Assembly: GCA_902760415.1 (NCBI GenBank)
Contig: CACWGK010000015.1
Coordinates: forward strand, 1-35,673
Length of the DNA stretch: 35,673 nt
Source of the DNA: an uncultured Lachnospiraceae bacterium
GTDB taxonomy: Bacteria; Bacillota; Clostridia; Lachnospirales; Lachnospiraceae
Direction: 5' to 3'
Below are positions 10,012-18,823 of the stretch, piece after piece. A model generated the notes under the pieces. It ran no database searches and was not told the origin of the DNA. It saw only the letters and a program-made list of their open reading frames with translations. Within the stretch, counting starts at the first letter, position 1. Every line of letters starts with the position of its first letter. Both the position numbers and the translations under genes were made by a program.

Positions 10012-11328
10012 ATGAATAATGTTGGTAATGATTTAAAAGAATATTATCTTAGCTCAGGGATTTCAGAAGAAGTTTATGATTACTGCGCTAAAATTGAAGA
10101 AAAGCTTAGTGATAGATTTAATAAGATTGATAAGATAGCTGAGATAAATCAGATAAAGGTTCAGCAGGCTATGGCTAAATGTAGACTTGCTGAGGAACAT
10201 TTAAAAGGAACGACTGGCTATGGATATAACGATAGTGGTAGAGATACATTAGAGAAGATTTACGCCGAAGTATTCCACACTGAAGACGCGCTGGTTCGTC
10301 AGCAGATTACCTGTGGAACTCACGCTCTTACTATAGCACTTGCTGGAAATCTACGTCCTGGAGATGAGATTCTTTCGATTGCAGGACCTGTATATGATAC
10401 TCTTCAGGGAGTTATTGGAGTGAGAGAAGAGAAGGGAAGCCTTGCTGAATATGGTATAACATATTCCGAGGTTGGTCTCCTTGATGATGGCTCTTGGGAT
10501 TATGATGGCATTAAGAGGGCTATTAATGATAAAACTAAGCTTATTGAGATTCAAAGATCGAAGGGATATGATACAAGACCTTCGCTTTCAGTCGAAGCTA
10601 TAGGTGAAGCTATAAGCTTTATAAGAAAGATAGAAGAAGAGATTGGCAGACATATTATCGTTATGATAGATAACTGCTACGGAGAATTTGTTGAAACCAT
10701 AGAGCCATCTGATGTAGGTGCTGATATGGTTGTTGGATCTCTTATTAAGAATATCGGTGGTGGTCTTGCGCCTATAGGCGGATATATATGCGGTACAAAA
10801 GAATGTATAGAAAATGCTGCTGCAAGACTTATAACTCCTGGAATTGGTAAAGAGGTCGGAGCATCACTTGGTTTAACAGCTCAGTTTGCAGAGGGGCTTT
10901 TCCTTGCTCCTACTGTTACAGCTGCCGCTCTTAAGGGAGCAATATTTGCAGCAAATGTATATGAAGGTCTTGGTTTTAAAGCTATACCTGATTCTACTGA
11001 AGATAGATTTGATATTATTGAGGCTGTTACTCTTGGAAGTCCTGAGCTTATCGAAGCTTTTTGCGAGGGAATACAGGCTGCGGCTCCAGTTGACAGCTAC
11101 GTAAAACCAGTTCCTTGGGCAATGCCTGGTTATGATTCAGATGTAATCATGGCGGCCGGTGCATTTATATCAGGAGCATCTATTGAATTATCTGCTGATG
11201 CCCCTATAAAACCACCATATGCAGTGTATTTCCAGGGTGGTTTAACATATCCACATGCTAAGTTTGGTATAATGATGTCCCTACAGAAAATAGTGGAAAA
11301 AAACCTTTCTAAAATACCTGCTATGTGA
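10012..11328 (+). CDS. Methionine gamma-lyase family protein (aluminium-resistance / YnbB-like), PLP-dependent
   Basis: A 438-residue fold-type I PLP enzyme of the family often labelled aluminium resistance protein or methionine gamma-lyase family. The likely Schiff-base lysine is Lys246 in GSLIKNIGGGLAPIGGY, preceded by the aspartate in MIDNCYGEFVE that should contact the pyridine nitrogen. The QQITCGTHAL segment near residue 100 matches the cofactor phosphate region. The family commonly follows miaA or hfq in Firmicutes, so position supports the call. The physiological substrate is not established; the family label rests on homology to Cys/Met metabolism enzymes. The start has a modest AAGG ribosome site 8 bases before the ATG. 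Confidence 0.85.
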   Translation: MNNVGNDLKEYYLSSGISEEVYDYCAKIEEKLSDRFNKIDKIAEINQIKVQQAMAKCRLAEEHLKGTTGYGYNDSGRDTLEKIYAEVFHTEDALVRQQITCGTHALTIALAGNLRPGDEILSIAGPVYDTLQGVIGVREEKGSLAEYGITYSEVGLLDDGSWDYDGIKRAINDKTKLIEIQRSKGYDTRPSLSVEAIGEAISFIRKIEEEIGRHIIVMIDNCYGEFVETIEPSDVGADMVVGSLIKNIGGGLAPIGGYICGTKECIENAAARLITPGIGKEVGASLGLTAQFAEGLFLAPTVTAAALKGAIFAANVYEGLGFKAIPDSTEDRFDIIEAVTLGSPELIEAFCEGIQAAAPVDSYVKPVPWAMPGYDSDVIMAAGAFISGASIELSADAPIKPPYAVYFQGGLTYPHAKFGIMMSLQKIVEKNLSKIPAM

Positions 11329-11380
11329 TAACATAATCGTTGTCCATTCACCAAAAGAAGTCGCTGACTTACTTTTGTAT

Positions 11381-12073
11381 ATGAATAAATGTAAGATAAA
11401 AGAAATGGCAGATCACGAGAAACCTGTTGAAAAGCTGCTAGAACAGGGACCTGAAGTTCTGTCGGATGCTGAACTGTTAGCTATCATTCTTCGCACGGGT
11501 AGTAATGAAATGAGTGCTATAGAACTAGCGCAGTTCGTATTAAATGCCCACCCTATATATAAGGGACTTTCTGGGCTTAATTATAGGTATGTTAATGACC
11601 TGGTAAGTATTCCTGGTATTGGCTACGTGAAGGCAAGTCAGATAATTGCTATAACCGAAATATCCAGAAGGATATCTTCTGAAAAGCATAAACTTGACCT
11701 GTCGCTCAGTTCTTCAGATTCAGTAGCTAATTACTTTATGGAAGAAGTCAGGTATATGACAAAAGAAAGAGTATATGCTCTTTTTAATACTTCTTCTCAT
11801 AGAATCATTAAAAAGGTTCAACTGTCTGAGGGCAGTATTGATAGAAGTATATTATCTATAAGAGAATTATTCAAAGAAGCACTAAGAGCAGACGCTGCGA
11901 ATATTGTTCTCATTCATAATCATCCATCTGGTGATCCTAGCCCTAGTACCATAGATGTCTCTATAACTAGACAGATTAAAAATATGGGGGATGAGATGGG
12001 AATACCGCTTCTTGATCATATAATTATCGGAAATGGCACTTATTATAGTATGGGTGCAGAAGGATTAATATGA
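11381..12073 (+). CDS. radC: RadC-family DNA repair protein (JAB/MPN domain)
   Basis: The protein has the RadC architecture: an N-terminal helix-hairpin-helix region (LSDAELLAIILRTG, then IPGIGYVKASQI) and a C-terminal JAB/MPN metalloprotease-like domain with the zinc motif HNHPSGDPSPS followed by an aspartate. The biochemical role of RadC is unsettled and the old radiation-repair assignment is doubtful. I chose the ATG at 11381, giving 230 residues, because MNKCKIKEMADHEKP lines up with the usual M..IK(D/E)MP..ERP start. A TTG at 11375 in the same frame would add two residues. No strong Shine-Dalgarno is visible before any of these starts. The stop overlaps the mreC start as ATGA, indicating coupling. 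mreB, often located between radC and mreC, is missing. Confidence 0.9.
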   Translation: MNKCKIKEMADHEKPVEKLLEQGPEVLSDAELLAIILRTGSNEMSAIELAQFVLNAHPIYKGLSGLNYRYVNDLVSIPGIGYVKASQIIAITEISRRISSEKHKLDLSLSSSDSVANYFMEEVRYMTKERVYALFNTSSHRIIKKVQLSEGSIDRSILSIRELFKEALRADAANIVLIHNHPSGDPSPSTIDVSITRQIKNMGDEMGIPLLDHIIIGNGTYYSMGAEGLI

Positions 12074-12921
12074 AACTTAATTATAAAAAAGATCTTAGTC
12101 CTAAATATTTACTTATAGCACTTTCAGTTATATGTATAGCGCTGACTATTGTGTCAGCATTTTTTCCAGATGTGCTTAAGCCAGTTCGTGAGGTTACAGG
12201 CGGCATCATCACTCCGCTCCAGGAGGGCGTTAATGATATCGGTACCTGGGTAGAAGAAAAGGTTGCTGTATTCGGTGATGTAAAGGAACTGAAAGCTGAA
12301 AATACTGAGCTGAGAGGTCAGGTGACTGATCTTCAAAATGAACTTGGTAAGAATGAAGCAGAGCTTGCTGAACTTCAGTCTCTTAGAGATTTATATAGTT
12401 TAGATGAATTATATCCAGATTATGAGAAGACTGCAGCCAGAGTATTTTCTGTTAATTCATCTGGTTGGTTCAATGAGTTCTATATCAATAAGGGATTAAA
12501 TGATCAGGTATATGAAGGCTGTAATGTTATCTGCGATGACGGTCTTCTTGGAATAGTTGTTGAGTCTTATGATGACTATGCTAAGGTTAGAGCAATCATT
12601 GATGATAGAGCTAATGTTACCGGTGAGATTGGAACTGCTGGAAATCTTTGTAATATAGAGGGTAGTATTCAGACAATGGAAGCTGGATATCTACTTGCAA
12701 CTGATATAGATAAAAATGCTATTATCTCTGAGGGAGATAAGATCATTACATCCAGTGTATCAGATAGATATTTATATGGACTTACTATTGGTTATGTTAT
12801 CAGCGTAGAGCAGGATTCCAATAACCTTACTCAGACGGCTCATATTCTGCCGACTGTTAATTTCACTGATATTAAGGATGTATTAGTTATCCTTGATCGT
12901 AAACAGGAAGTGAACTACTAA
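12070..12921 (+). CDS. mreC: Rod shape-determining protein MreC
   Basis: A 283-residue protein with one N-terminal membrane segment (about residues 14-33), a coiled coil (about 70-105, rich in Glu/Leu heptads) and the extracytoplasmic beta-barrel domain containing GWFNEFYINKG and DDRANVTGEIG-type strands. MreC organises the elongasome outside the membrane, contacting PBP2. It starts inside the radC stop codon and ends by sharing bases with the mreD start (TAATG). The placement directly before mreD, PBP2 and rodA supports the assignment. Confidence 0.93.
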   Translation: MKLNYKKDLSPKYLLIALSVICIALTIVSAFFPDVLKPVREVTGGIITPLQEGVNDIGTWVEEKVAVFGDVKELKAENTELRGQVTDLQNELGKNEAELAELQSLRDLYSLDELYPDYEKTAARVFSVNSSGWFNEFYINKGLNDQVYEGCNVICDDGLLGIVVESYDDYAKVRAIIDDRANVTGEIGTAGNLCNIEGSIQTMEAGYLLATDIDKNAIISEGDKIITSSVSDRYLYGLTIGYVISVEQDSNNLTQTAHILPTVNFTDIKDVLVILDRKQEVNY

Positions 12922-13433
12922 TGCGTAGATCTTTTGTAATATTATTACTTATAATAATTTCATTTCTTTTGCAAAGTGTGATCTTTTCATATCATAATGT
13001 TAGAGGCATAGCTCCCAATCTACTTCTGATTGTAACTATGTCTTTTGGCATAATGAGAGGAAGAAGAGAAGGACTTCTTACAGGATTTGTCTCGGGTTTT
13101 CTGTATGATATCTTCTTTGGCACTTTGCTCGGTCCATACACATTTCTCTTTATGATAATCGGATATCTGAATGGTGCCTTCCATAAGCAATATCTTATGG
13201 AGGATGTTATGATGCCTGTTTTTATTATCATCATCGACGAAACAGTGTTTGATTTTGTTACGTATGTGGCAGCGTTCCTGCTTCGTAACAGAACTAATCT
13301 GAGTTTTTATTTTGTTCATGTATTTCTGCCGCATATTTTATCAACTGTAATTGCGACTATTATTATATATAGAATCTATGTTCGAATTAATAAAGCTATA
13401 AAGAAGAGGGTAGAGAAAAATGAGATTGCTTAA
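12921..13433 (+). CDS. mreD: Rod shape-determining protein MreD
   Basis: A 170-residue, highly hydrophobic protein with about five membrane segments; the first begins at residue 5. The family hallmark is weak sequence conservation but constant position after mreC. Recognisable features are the LLQSVIF start, PNLLLIVTMSFGIMRG and the FVSGFLYDIFFG motif (Gly-x-Leu-x-Asp-x-x-Phe-Gly) typical of MreD. The protein is an integral-membrane partner of MreC and the RodA-PBP2 synthase. Its start codon overlaps the mreC stop by one base, and its end overlaps the next gene by 14 bases, so all three are translationally linked. Confidence 0.88.
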   Translation: MRRSFVILLLIIISFLLQSVIFSYHNVRGIAPNLLLIVTMSFGIMRGRREGLLTGFVSGFLYDIFFGTLLGPYTFLFMIIGYLNGAFHKQYLMEDVMMPVFIIIIDETVFDFVTYVAAFLLRNRTNLSFYFVHVFLPHILSTVIATIIIYRIYVRINKAIKKRVEKNEIA

Positions 13434-16272
13434 GGATCTTTTTATATCCTTTAAGGAAATCACATTAGAATATATTAAAAGTAGAGTGTTCCCAGTAACA
13501 CTCCTTATTATCGTGCTTTTTATAGTTCTTATAAATCGTCTTTTTACTCTTCAGATTGAAGAAGGTGAGAATTATTCAAAGAGCTTCGAGGTAAAGTCGG
13601 AGAAGACACTTACTGTTAATTCTATTCGTGGAAATATTTATGATGTAAATGGTAACTTGCTTGCTTATAACAAGATAGCTTATACATTAACATTTGGAAA
13701 TAGTAATCAGCTTCCTATCGATGCTGAAAATATGAATATCTCTGAAAATGTATTAAAGAATCGTATTATAGCTAATACACTTGGTATTCTTCAGTCAAAT
13801 GGTGATGATATAGATTCATCATTTAGGATCACTTATAAGAATGGCAAATATTCTTATAATGTTGAAGGCCCTGTTTTAAAGGGATTCTTAAAGGATGTTT
13901 ATGCTGCAGATACAGTCGATGATCTGACGGAAGAACAGCTGAACTCTAAACCTGAAGATGTTGTAAAGTATCTTAAGAAACTTTTTGAAATCAGTAGTGA
14001 CTATGATGATGAAACTGCTATGAAGATACTTGCCTGCAGATACAATCTCTGGCTAAACCGTTTCCAGCAGTATGTTCCTGTTGAGATAGCTCATAATATC
14101 TCAGAGAAGAGCCGTGCTGCGATTACTGAGAATAAGGATAATCTACTTGGTATGGATATTCTTATAGAATCCAGCCGTGTATATAATGATGCTAAGTATT
14201 TTTCTCATATTATCGGATATGTTGGTAAAGCATCTCAGGAAGATATAGATACGCTAAATGAGGAAGTGGGCGAGAATAAGTATAATAGCTCAGATGTTGT
14301 GGGAAAGTCAGGTATAGAGAGAGTCTTCGAAACTGATCTTCACGGTACAGATGGTGAGCAGGTTCTTTATGTAGATAATCTTGGTAAGGTTCTTGAGGTT
14401 ACAAGTGATACACCTTCTATAGCTGGAAATGATATATATCTTACTATAGATACTGACCTTCAGAAGTATTGTTATGACATGCTAGAGAAGGAAATCGCAT
14501 CTATCCTCATGTCCAAGATTCATAATATTGCATATGCTGCAGAAGGTAATAAAGAAAAGATTATACCTATCACAGATGTATATGCAGCATTTTTCAGTAA
14601 TAATCAGCTAAAACTTTCACATATGAATGGCCCGGATGCAACTGAGCTTGAGAAGAAAGTATATAGTGACTTTACAACAAGACAGGGGTACACCCTTGAG
14701 ACCATGAAGGGTCTTCTTACAGATAATCCTGTAGAACTAGAAAATCTAGATACGGAGTATAAGGATTACTGTGAATATATATGTGAAATGCTTTCTTCAC
14801 AAGGAATCTATGATGTTGGTAAGGTTAATCAGAACTCCAATAAGTTCCTTGCTTATACAAATGATGAAACTTCACTTCAGGATTTTCTAAGATATCTTAT
14901 AAGTGTTGAAGCTATAGATATTACTTCTATTGAGGAAGATGATAAGTATTATGATTCTGATGAGATCTATAGTATGCTTATCGACTACATAATCGAGTAT
15001 CTTCAGGATGATGAGGATTTCAATAACAGAGTTATTCGAAATATGATTAGAGAAGGTAGTATCTCTAGTTATGATGTTATAGAGCTGTTATATGATCAGG
15101 GAGTTCTTTCAGAAGATGGAGATGTTGAACTAACTGCATTTAGATCTGGTGCTATGACACCTTATGGATTTATCATAGCTAAACTTACATCTCTTGAGAT
15201 TACACCAGCTATGCTTGCCCTTACACCTTGTTCGGGTGCAGTTGTTGTAACTGATGTAAATACTGGTGAAGTAAGAGCTATGGTCAGCTATCCAAGTTAT
15301 GATAATAATTATCTGACTAACTATGTGGATCCTGATTACTATAATAAGCTTCTCGAAGATCATACCAATCCTCTATATAACAGAGCGACTATGATGAGAA
15401 CCGCTCCAGGTTCTACATTTAAACCTCTATCAGCGGTTGCTGGTGTATCTGAAGGTGTTCTGGGAATAGATGAATATATAACTGACCTTGGTGTCTTCGA
15501 AGATGTATATACGAAACCTAAATGTTGGATATATCGAGATTATCACCTGACACATGGTTCAATTGGTATACCTACAGCTATCGATATTTCATGTAACTAT
15601 TTCTTCTTTACAGTTGGTTATAGACTTGCTACAAGATCAGGTTCATACGTGGATGATGAAGGTCTTGCAAGTCTTAAGAAATATGCAGGAATGTTTGGAC
15701 TTACTTCTAAGTCAGGAGTTGAGATAGAAGAGATATCACCGAAGTTCTCGGATAATGATGCCGTTACAAGTGCTATCGGACAGGGTACACACAACTATGC
15801 TCCTGTTCAGTTATCCAGATATGTTACAACTATCGCAAATGGTGGAACCTGCTATAATCTATCTCTTATGAATAAGATAACAGATTATGAAGGAAATGTT
15901 GTAAGAACCTCTAATCATACCATTGCTTCACAGGTTAATATCGATAGTGCGCTTTGGAACTCTATCCATACAGGTATGAGACTCGTTGTAACTGATGACC
16001 TAAAAGATAATAAGCTTCTTAATTCGGTAAATGTACAGATAGCAGGTAAGACTGGTACCGCACAGGAAGGTGAAGACCGACCGGCTCACGCGCTCTTTAT
16101 ATCATATGCACCATATACGGCGCCTGAAGTATCTGTCACAACGGTTATTCCTAACGGATACGCATCGTCTAATGCTGCGGATCTTACCGGATTTATATAT
16201 GCTTATATGTATGATAAAGAAGCTCTAAATGATGCTACATTTACGGATGATGGCGGAGTAGTAGGAGATTAA
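13420..16272 (+). CDS. mrdA: Penicillin-binding protein 2 (class B transpeptidase, elongasome) with large insertion
   Basis: A class B PBP that cross-links peptidoglycan during elongation. One N-terminal membrane anchor lies at about residues 22-44, followed by a PBP-dimer pedestal domain. The transpeptidase motifs are complete: Ser665-Thr-Phe-Lys668 (SxxK), Ser724-Cys-Asn726 (SxN) and Lys877-Thr-Gly879. At 950 residues it is far longer than a typical PBP2 of about 600-750. The excess is an acidic, helix-rich insertion of about 250 residues between LTIDTDLQKY (about 340-350) and GAVVVTDVNTGEV (about 605). The start has an AAGAGGG ribosome site inside the mreD end. SpoVD is an alternative name for class B PBPs in sporeformers, but the mreCD/rodA context favours PBP2. 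Confidence 0.93.
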   Translation: MRLLKDLFISFKEITLEYIKSRVFPVTLLIIVLFIVLINRLFTLQIEEGENYSKSFEVKSEKTLTVNSIRGNIYDVNGNLLAYNKIAYTLTFGNSNQLPIDAENMNISENVLKNRIIANTLGILQSNGDDIDSSFRITYKNGKYSYNVEGPVLKGFLKDVYAADTVDDLTEEQLNSKPEDVVKYLKKLFEISSDYDDETAMKILACRYNLWLNRFQQYVPVEIAHNISEKSRAAITENKDNLLGMDILIESSRVYNDAKYFSHIIGYVGKASQEDIDTLNEEVGENKYNSSDVVGKSGIERVFETDLHGTDGEQVLYVDNLGKVLEVTSDTPSIAGNDIYLTIDTDLQKYCYDMLEKEIASILMSKIHNIAYAAEGNKEKIIPITDVYAAFFSNNQLKLSHMNGPDATELEKKVYSDFTTRQGYTLETMKGLLTDNPVELENLDTEYKDYCEYICEMLSSQGIYDVGKVNQNSNKFLAYTNDETSLQDFLRYLISVEAIDITSIEEDDKYYDSDEIYSMLIDYIIEYLQDDEDFNNRVIRNMIREGSISSYDVIELLYDQGVLSEDGDVELTAFRSGAMTPYGFIIAKLTSLEITPAMLALTPCSGAVVVTDVNTGEVRAMVSYPSYDNNYLTNYVDPDYYNKLLEDHTNPLYNRATMMRTAPGSTFKPLSAVAGVSEGVLGIDEYITDLGVFEDVYTKPKCWIYRDYHLTHGSIGIPTAIDISCNYFFFTVGYRLATRSGSYVDDEGLASLKKYAGMFGLTSKSGVEIEEISPKFSDNDAVTSAIGQGTHNYAPVQLSRYVTTIANGGTCYNLSLMNKITDYEGNVVRTSNHTIASQVNIDSALWNSIHTGMRLVVTDDLKDNKLLNSVNVQIAGKTGTAQEGEDRPAHALFISYAPYTAPEVSVTTVIPNGYASSNAADLTGFIYAYMYDKEALNDATFTDDGGVVGD

Positions 16273-16274
16273 AA

Positions 16275-17384
16275 TTGTTTAAGAAATATAATTACAAAAA
16301 TTATAATTTCATATTGCTTTTCCTTGTAATCTCTCTTATGGTTCTTGGAGTATTCATCATAAATAGTGTAAATGATGAATTTACAGTTAAGCAGGCGGTT
16401 GGTGTTGCTATATCTATATTGATTATGGTCGCTCTTTCTGTGATTGATTATCATATTATATCAAGACTGTATATTCCTCTTTATATATTTAGTGTTATAC
16501 TTCTGGTACTCGTTCTTTTAGCTGGTTCGACAGTTAACTCGGCTACTAGATGGTTTACTATCGCAGGTATTACCTTCCAGCCATCAGAGCTTGCAAAGCC
16601 TATTATGATCGTATTCTTTTCTACATACTTTAGTAAGCTTATGGATGAAGAAAAGGTTAATACTTTGCGAGGAATACTTGGTTTTGTATTCTTCTGGGCT
16701 ATTCCTATATTTCTTATCTATCAGGAACCTGATCTCTCGACACTTATCTGTCTTACTATGGTGTTACTTACACTATTTTATCTGTCAGGACTTAGTTATA
16801 GAATAATAGGTGTATCCTTACTTGTTCTAATTCCTTTGATTAGTGTATTTCTCTGGTATATTCAAAGAGAAGATCAGAAGCTGCTTTACGAACATCAGGT
16901 AAAGCGAATCATGTCATTTATCTATCCTTCTGAATATGAGGACGAATCTAGGCAGCAGGAAAACTCTGTAATGGCTATTGGTTCTGGCCAGTTAATGGGT
17001 AAAGGTCTTGGTAAAAAAGGCGAAGCTAATACCGGAGATACCAATCTTATCTCAGAGCAGCAGACGGATTTCATATTCTCAGCTGTGGGGGAAGCTTTTG
17101 GGTTCTTTGGTAGTGTAATAATAATTGGAATTATTCTGCTTATAGTGTTACAATGTATTAGAGCAGGAAGGCAAGCCAGAGATGATGTTGGCCAGATGAT
17201 ATCGGTTGGTGTTGCATCACTTATTGGTTATCAGTCATTTATCAATATTGGTGTTGCTACAAGAGTCCTTCCTAATACAGGTATACCGCTTCCTTTCATA
17301 AGCTATGGACTTACTTCTCTTATGAGTTCGGCTATAGGAATTGGTATAGTTTTAAATATAAGTTTACAAAAGAGAAAATACTAA
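16275..17384 (+). CDS. rodA: Peptidoglycan polymerase RodA (SEDS family)
   Basis: A 369-residue SEDS-family membrane glycosyltransferase that polymerises lipid II with its cognate class B PBP. About nine to ten membrane segments are visible. Family signatures are FQPSELAKP near residue 110, a conserved EPDLSTL segment, QQTDFIFSAVGEAFGF near 265, and the C-terminal VLPNTGIPLPFISYG motif. It starts at TTG 16275, supported by a GTAGGAG site 6 bases upstream inside the end of the PBP2 gene; only two bases separate the two genes. FtsW/SpoVE are paralogues, but pairing with PBP2 makes RodA the best reading. Confidence 0.93.
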   Translation: MFKKYNYKNYNFILLFLVISLMVLGVFIINSVNDEFTVKQAVGVAISILIMVALSVIDYHIISRLYIPLYIFSVILLVLVLLAGSTVNSATRWFTIAGITFQPSELAKPIMIVFFSTYFSKLMDEEKVNTLRGILGFVFFWAIPIFLIYQEPDLSTLICLTMVLLTLFYLSGLSYRIIGVSLLVLIPLISVFLWYIQREDQKLLYEHQVKRIMSFIYPSEYEDESRQQENSVMAIGSGQLMGKGLGKKGEANTGDTNLISEQQTDFIFSAVGEAFGFFGSVIIIGIILLIVLQCIRAGRQARDDVGQMISVGVASLIGYQSFINIGVATRVLPNTGIPLPFISYGLTSLMSSAIGIGIVLNISLQKRKY

Positions 17385-17412
17385 TATATAGAAAAATGTT
17401 GGAGGTTAAACT

Positions 17413-17811
17413 GTGAATATAGTACTAATTGCTCATGATCCTAAAAAGAAACTGATGCAGAACTTTTGCATAGCATATCGCGGAATTCTTGAAAGACATG
17501 ATGTTTATTCGACAGCGACTACTGGTCGTCTTGTAGAAGAAGCATCTGGCATTAATGTTCATAAGTTTTTAGCTGGTCATCTTGGTGGTGTTGAGCAGAT
17601 AGCGACTCAGATAGAAAGTAACCAGATGGATATGGTAATATTCCTTCGCGAGAACAGTATGAGCCAGCCACATAACAACGATTATAATAAGATATCTACG
17701 CTTTGTGATATATATAATATTCCTCTTGCATCTAACCTTGCTACAGCTGAACTGCTTATCAAGGCTCTTGAAAGAGGAGATTTGGACTGGAGAAGTCTAT
17801 ATAAAAACTAA
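17413..17811 (+). CDS. mgsA: Methylglyoxal synthase-like protein with altered active site
   Basis: A 132-residue protein of the methylglyoxal synthase fold. MgsA converts dihydroxyacetone phosphate to methylglyoxal. Conserved here are His8-Asp9 (IAHDPKK), the Thr-Thr-Gly of STATTG, His87, Asp90 and the NLATAEL helix. However, compared with the E. coli enzyme as I recall it, the catalytic-base position Asp71 (GGDQQ) is Val60 (GGVEQ), the phosphate-loop SGP is AGH, and WDP is Arg-Glu-Asn. These changes make normal catalysis doubtful. It starts at GTG with a strong GGAGGT site 7 bases upstream. It follows rodA, where mgsA is commonly found in Clostridia. It may be a non-catalytic or re-purposed homologue. 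Confidence 0.82.
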   Translation: MNIVLIAHDPKKKLMQNFCIAYRGILERHDVYSTATTGRLVEEASGINVHKFLAGHLGGVEQIATQIESNQMDMVIFLRENSMSQPHNNDYNKISTLCDIYNIPLASNLATAELLIKALERGDLDWRSLYKN

Positions 17812-17823
17812 AAGGATAAAAGA

Positions 17824-18813
17824 ATGGGTAAAGCTGTTATCTATTACATTTTGTTAATGCTTCTTGCTATAGGAAGTGTTACCTTTTTTATTGTCAAAAA
17901 TGTGAAGTTTGATAATCCATATGATATGGATACTATTAATAACATCGAAGTAAGTAAGAGTCTTCATACCATTTCTTATAAAGGTTATCAGTCAGAATAT
18001 GCTGTGATACCTGATGGAAATGATGTATCTCCTGAAAACTTTTCTGAAGATACATATGCTGCTCTTCTTGTCGATAATACTAACAAGGAAGCTCTGGTTT
18101 CCTACAATTCTCTTAGAAGAATATATCCTGCTAGTACAACGAAGCTTATGACTGCAATTGTTGTATGCGACGCTCTATATAAAGGCGAGATTAGTCTGGA
18201 TGATCAGATAACACTTCAGCATGATACAAGTATTACTGAAGAGGGAGCTCTTGTTAGTCAGTTAAAATCTGGTTGTACTATAACAGTTAGAAATCTTCTC
18301 TACGGTCTTCTTATGAAGTCCTATAATGATTTTGCTGTTATACTTGCTGAATATGTTGGCGGAAGTGAAGCTGAGTTCGCTAATAGAATGAATGCTAAGG
18401 CTTACGAGATTGGAGCTACTGGATCACATTTCGTGAATCCTCATGGTCTTCATGATGATAATCATTATATCACTGCCTATGATATGTATCTGATATTACA
18501 GGAAGCTGAGAAGTACGATATCATTCGTGAGATTGATTCATATAATTCATTTACGTATTCATATACGACAGCTGATGGACAAGTTCTTGATGATGATATA
18601 ACTCCGACTAATCAGTTTTTGTCAGGAACATATAAACTTCCATCGAATATAACTATTGATTCCTGGAAGACAGGTACAACAAAAGCTGCAGGTAATATAC
18701 TTGCACTTAATGTAACGATTGATAATAATTCATATTCTATATTTGTCGCAGATTCTGTATCTCAGGATGATCTGTATGATAAGATAGGAATAATGTTTAA
18801 TCTAACCAAATAA
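17824..18813 (+). CDS. Serine-type D-Ala-D-Ala carboxypeptidase (S11, DacA/DacF-like)
   Basis: A 329-residue low-molecular-weight penicillin-binding protein that trims the terminal D-Ala from peptidoglycan stems and so limits cross-linking. The catalytic motifs are Ser104-Thr-Thr-Lys107, Ser166-Tyr-Asn168 and Lys282-Thr-Gly284, in the expected order and spacing for peptidase family S11. The N-terminus has a single hydrophobic segment (about residues 5-23) that looks like an uncleaved anchor or signal. The C-terminal PBP5-type domain is absent or very short, since the protein ends soon after the KTG-containing lobe. It is 12 bases after the MGS-like gene and 10 before the next gene, so it belongs to the same transcript. 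Confidence 0.92.
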   Translation: MGKAVIYYILLMLLAIGSVTFFIVKNVKFDNPYDMDTINNIEVSKSLHTISYKGYQSEYAVIPDGNDVSPENFSEDTYAALLVDNTNKEALVSYNSLRRIYPASTTKLMTAIVVCDALYKGEISLDDQITLQHDTSITEEGALVSQLKSGCTITVRNLLYGLLMKSYNDFAVILAEYVGGSEAEFANRMNAKAYEIGATGSHFVNPHGLHDDNHYITAYDMYLILQEAEKYDIIREIDSYNSFTYSYTTADGQVLDDDITPTNQFLSGTYKLPSNITIDSWKTGTTKAAGNILALNVTIDNNSYSIFVADSVSQDDLYDKIGIMFNLTK

Positions 18814-18823
18814 AGGGATAGAA

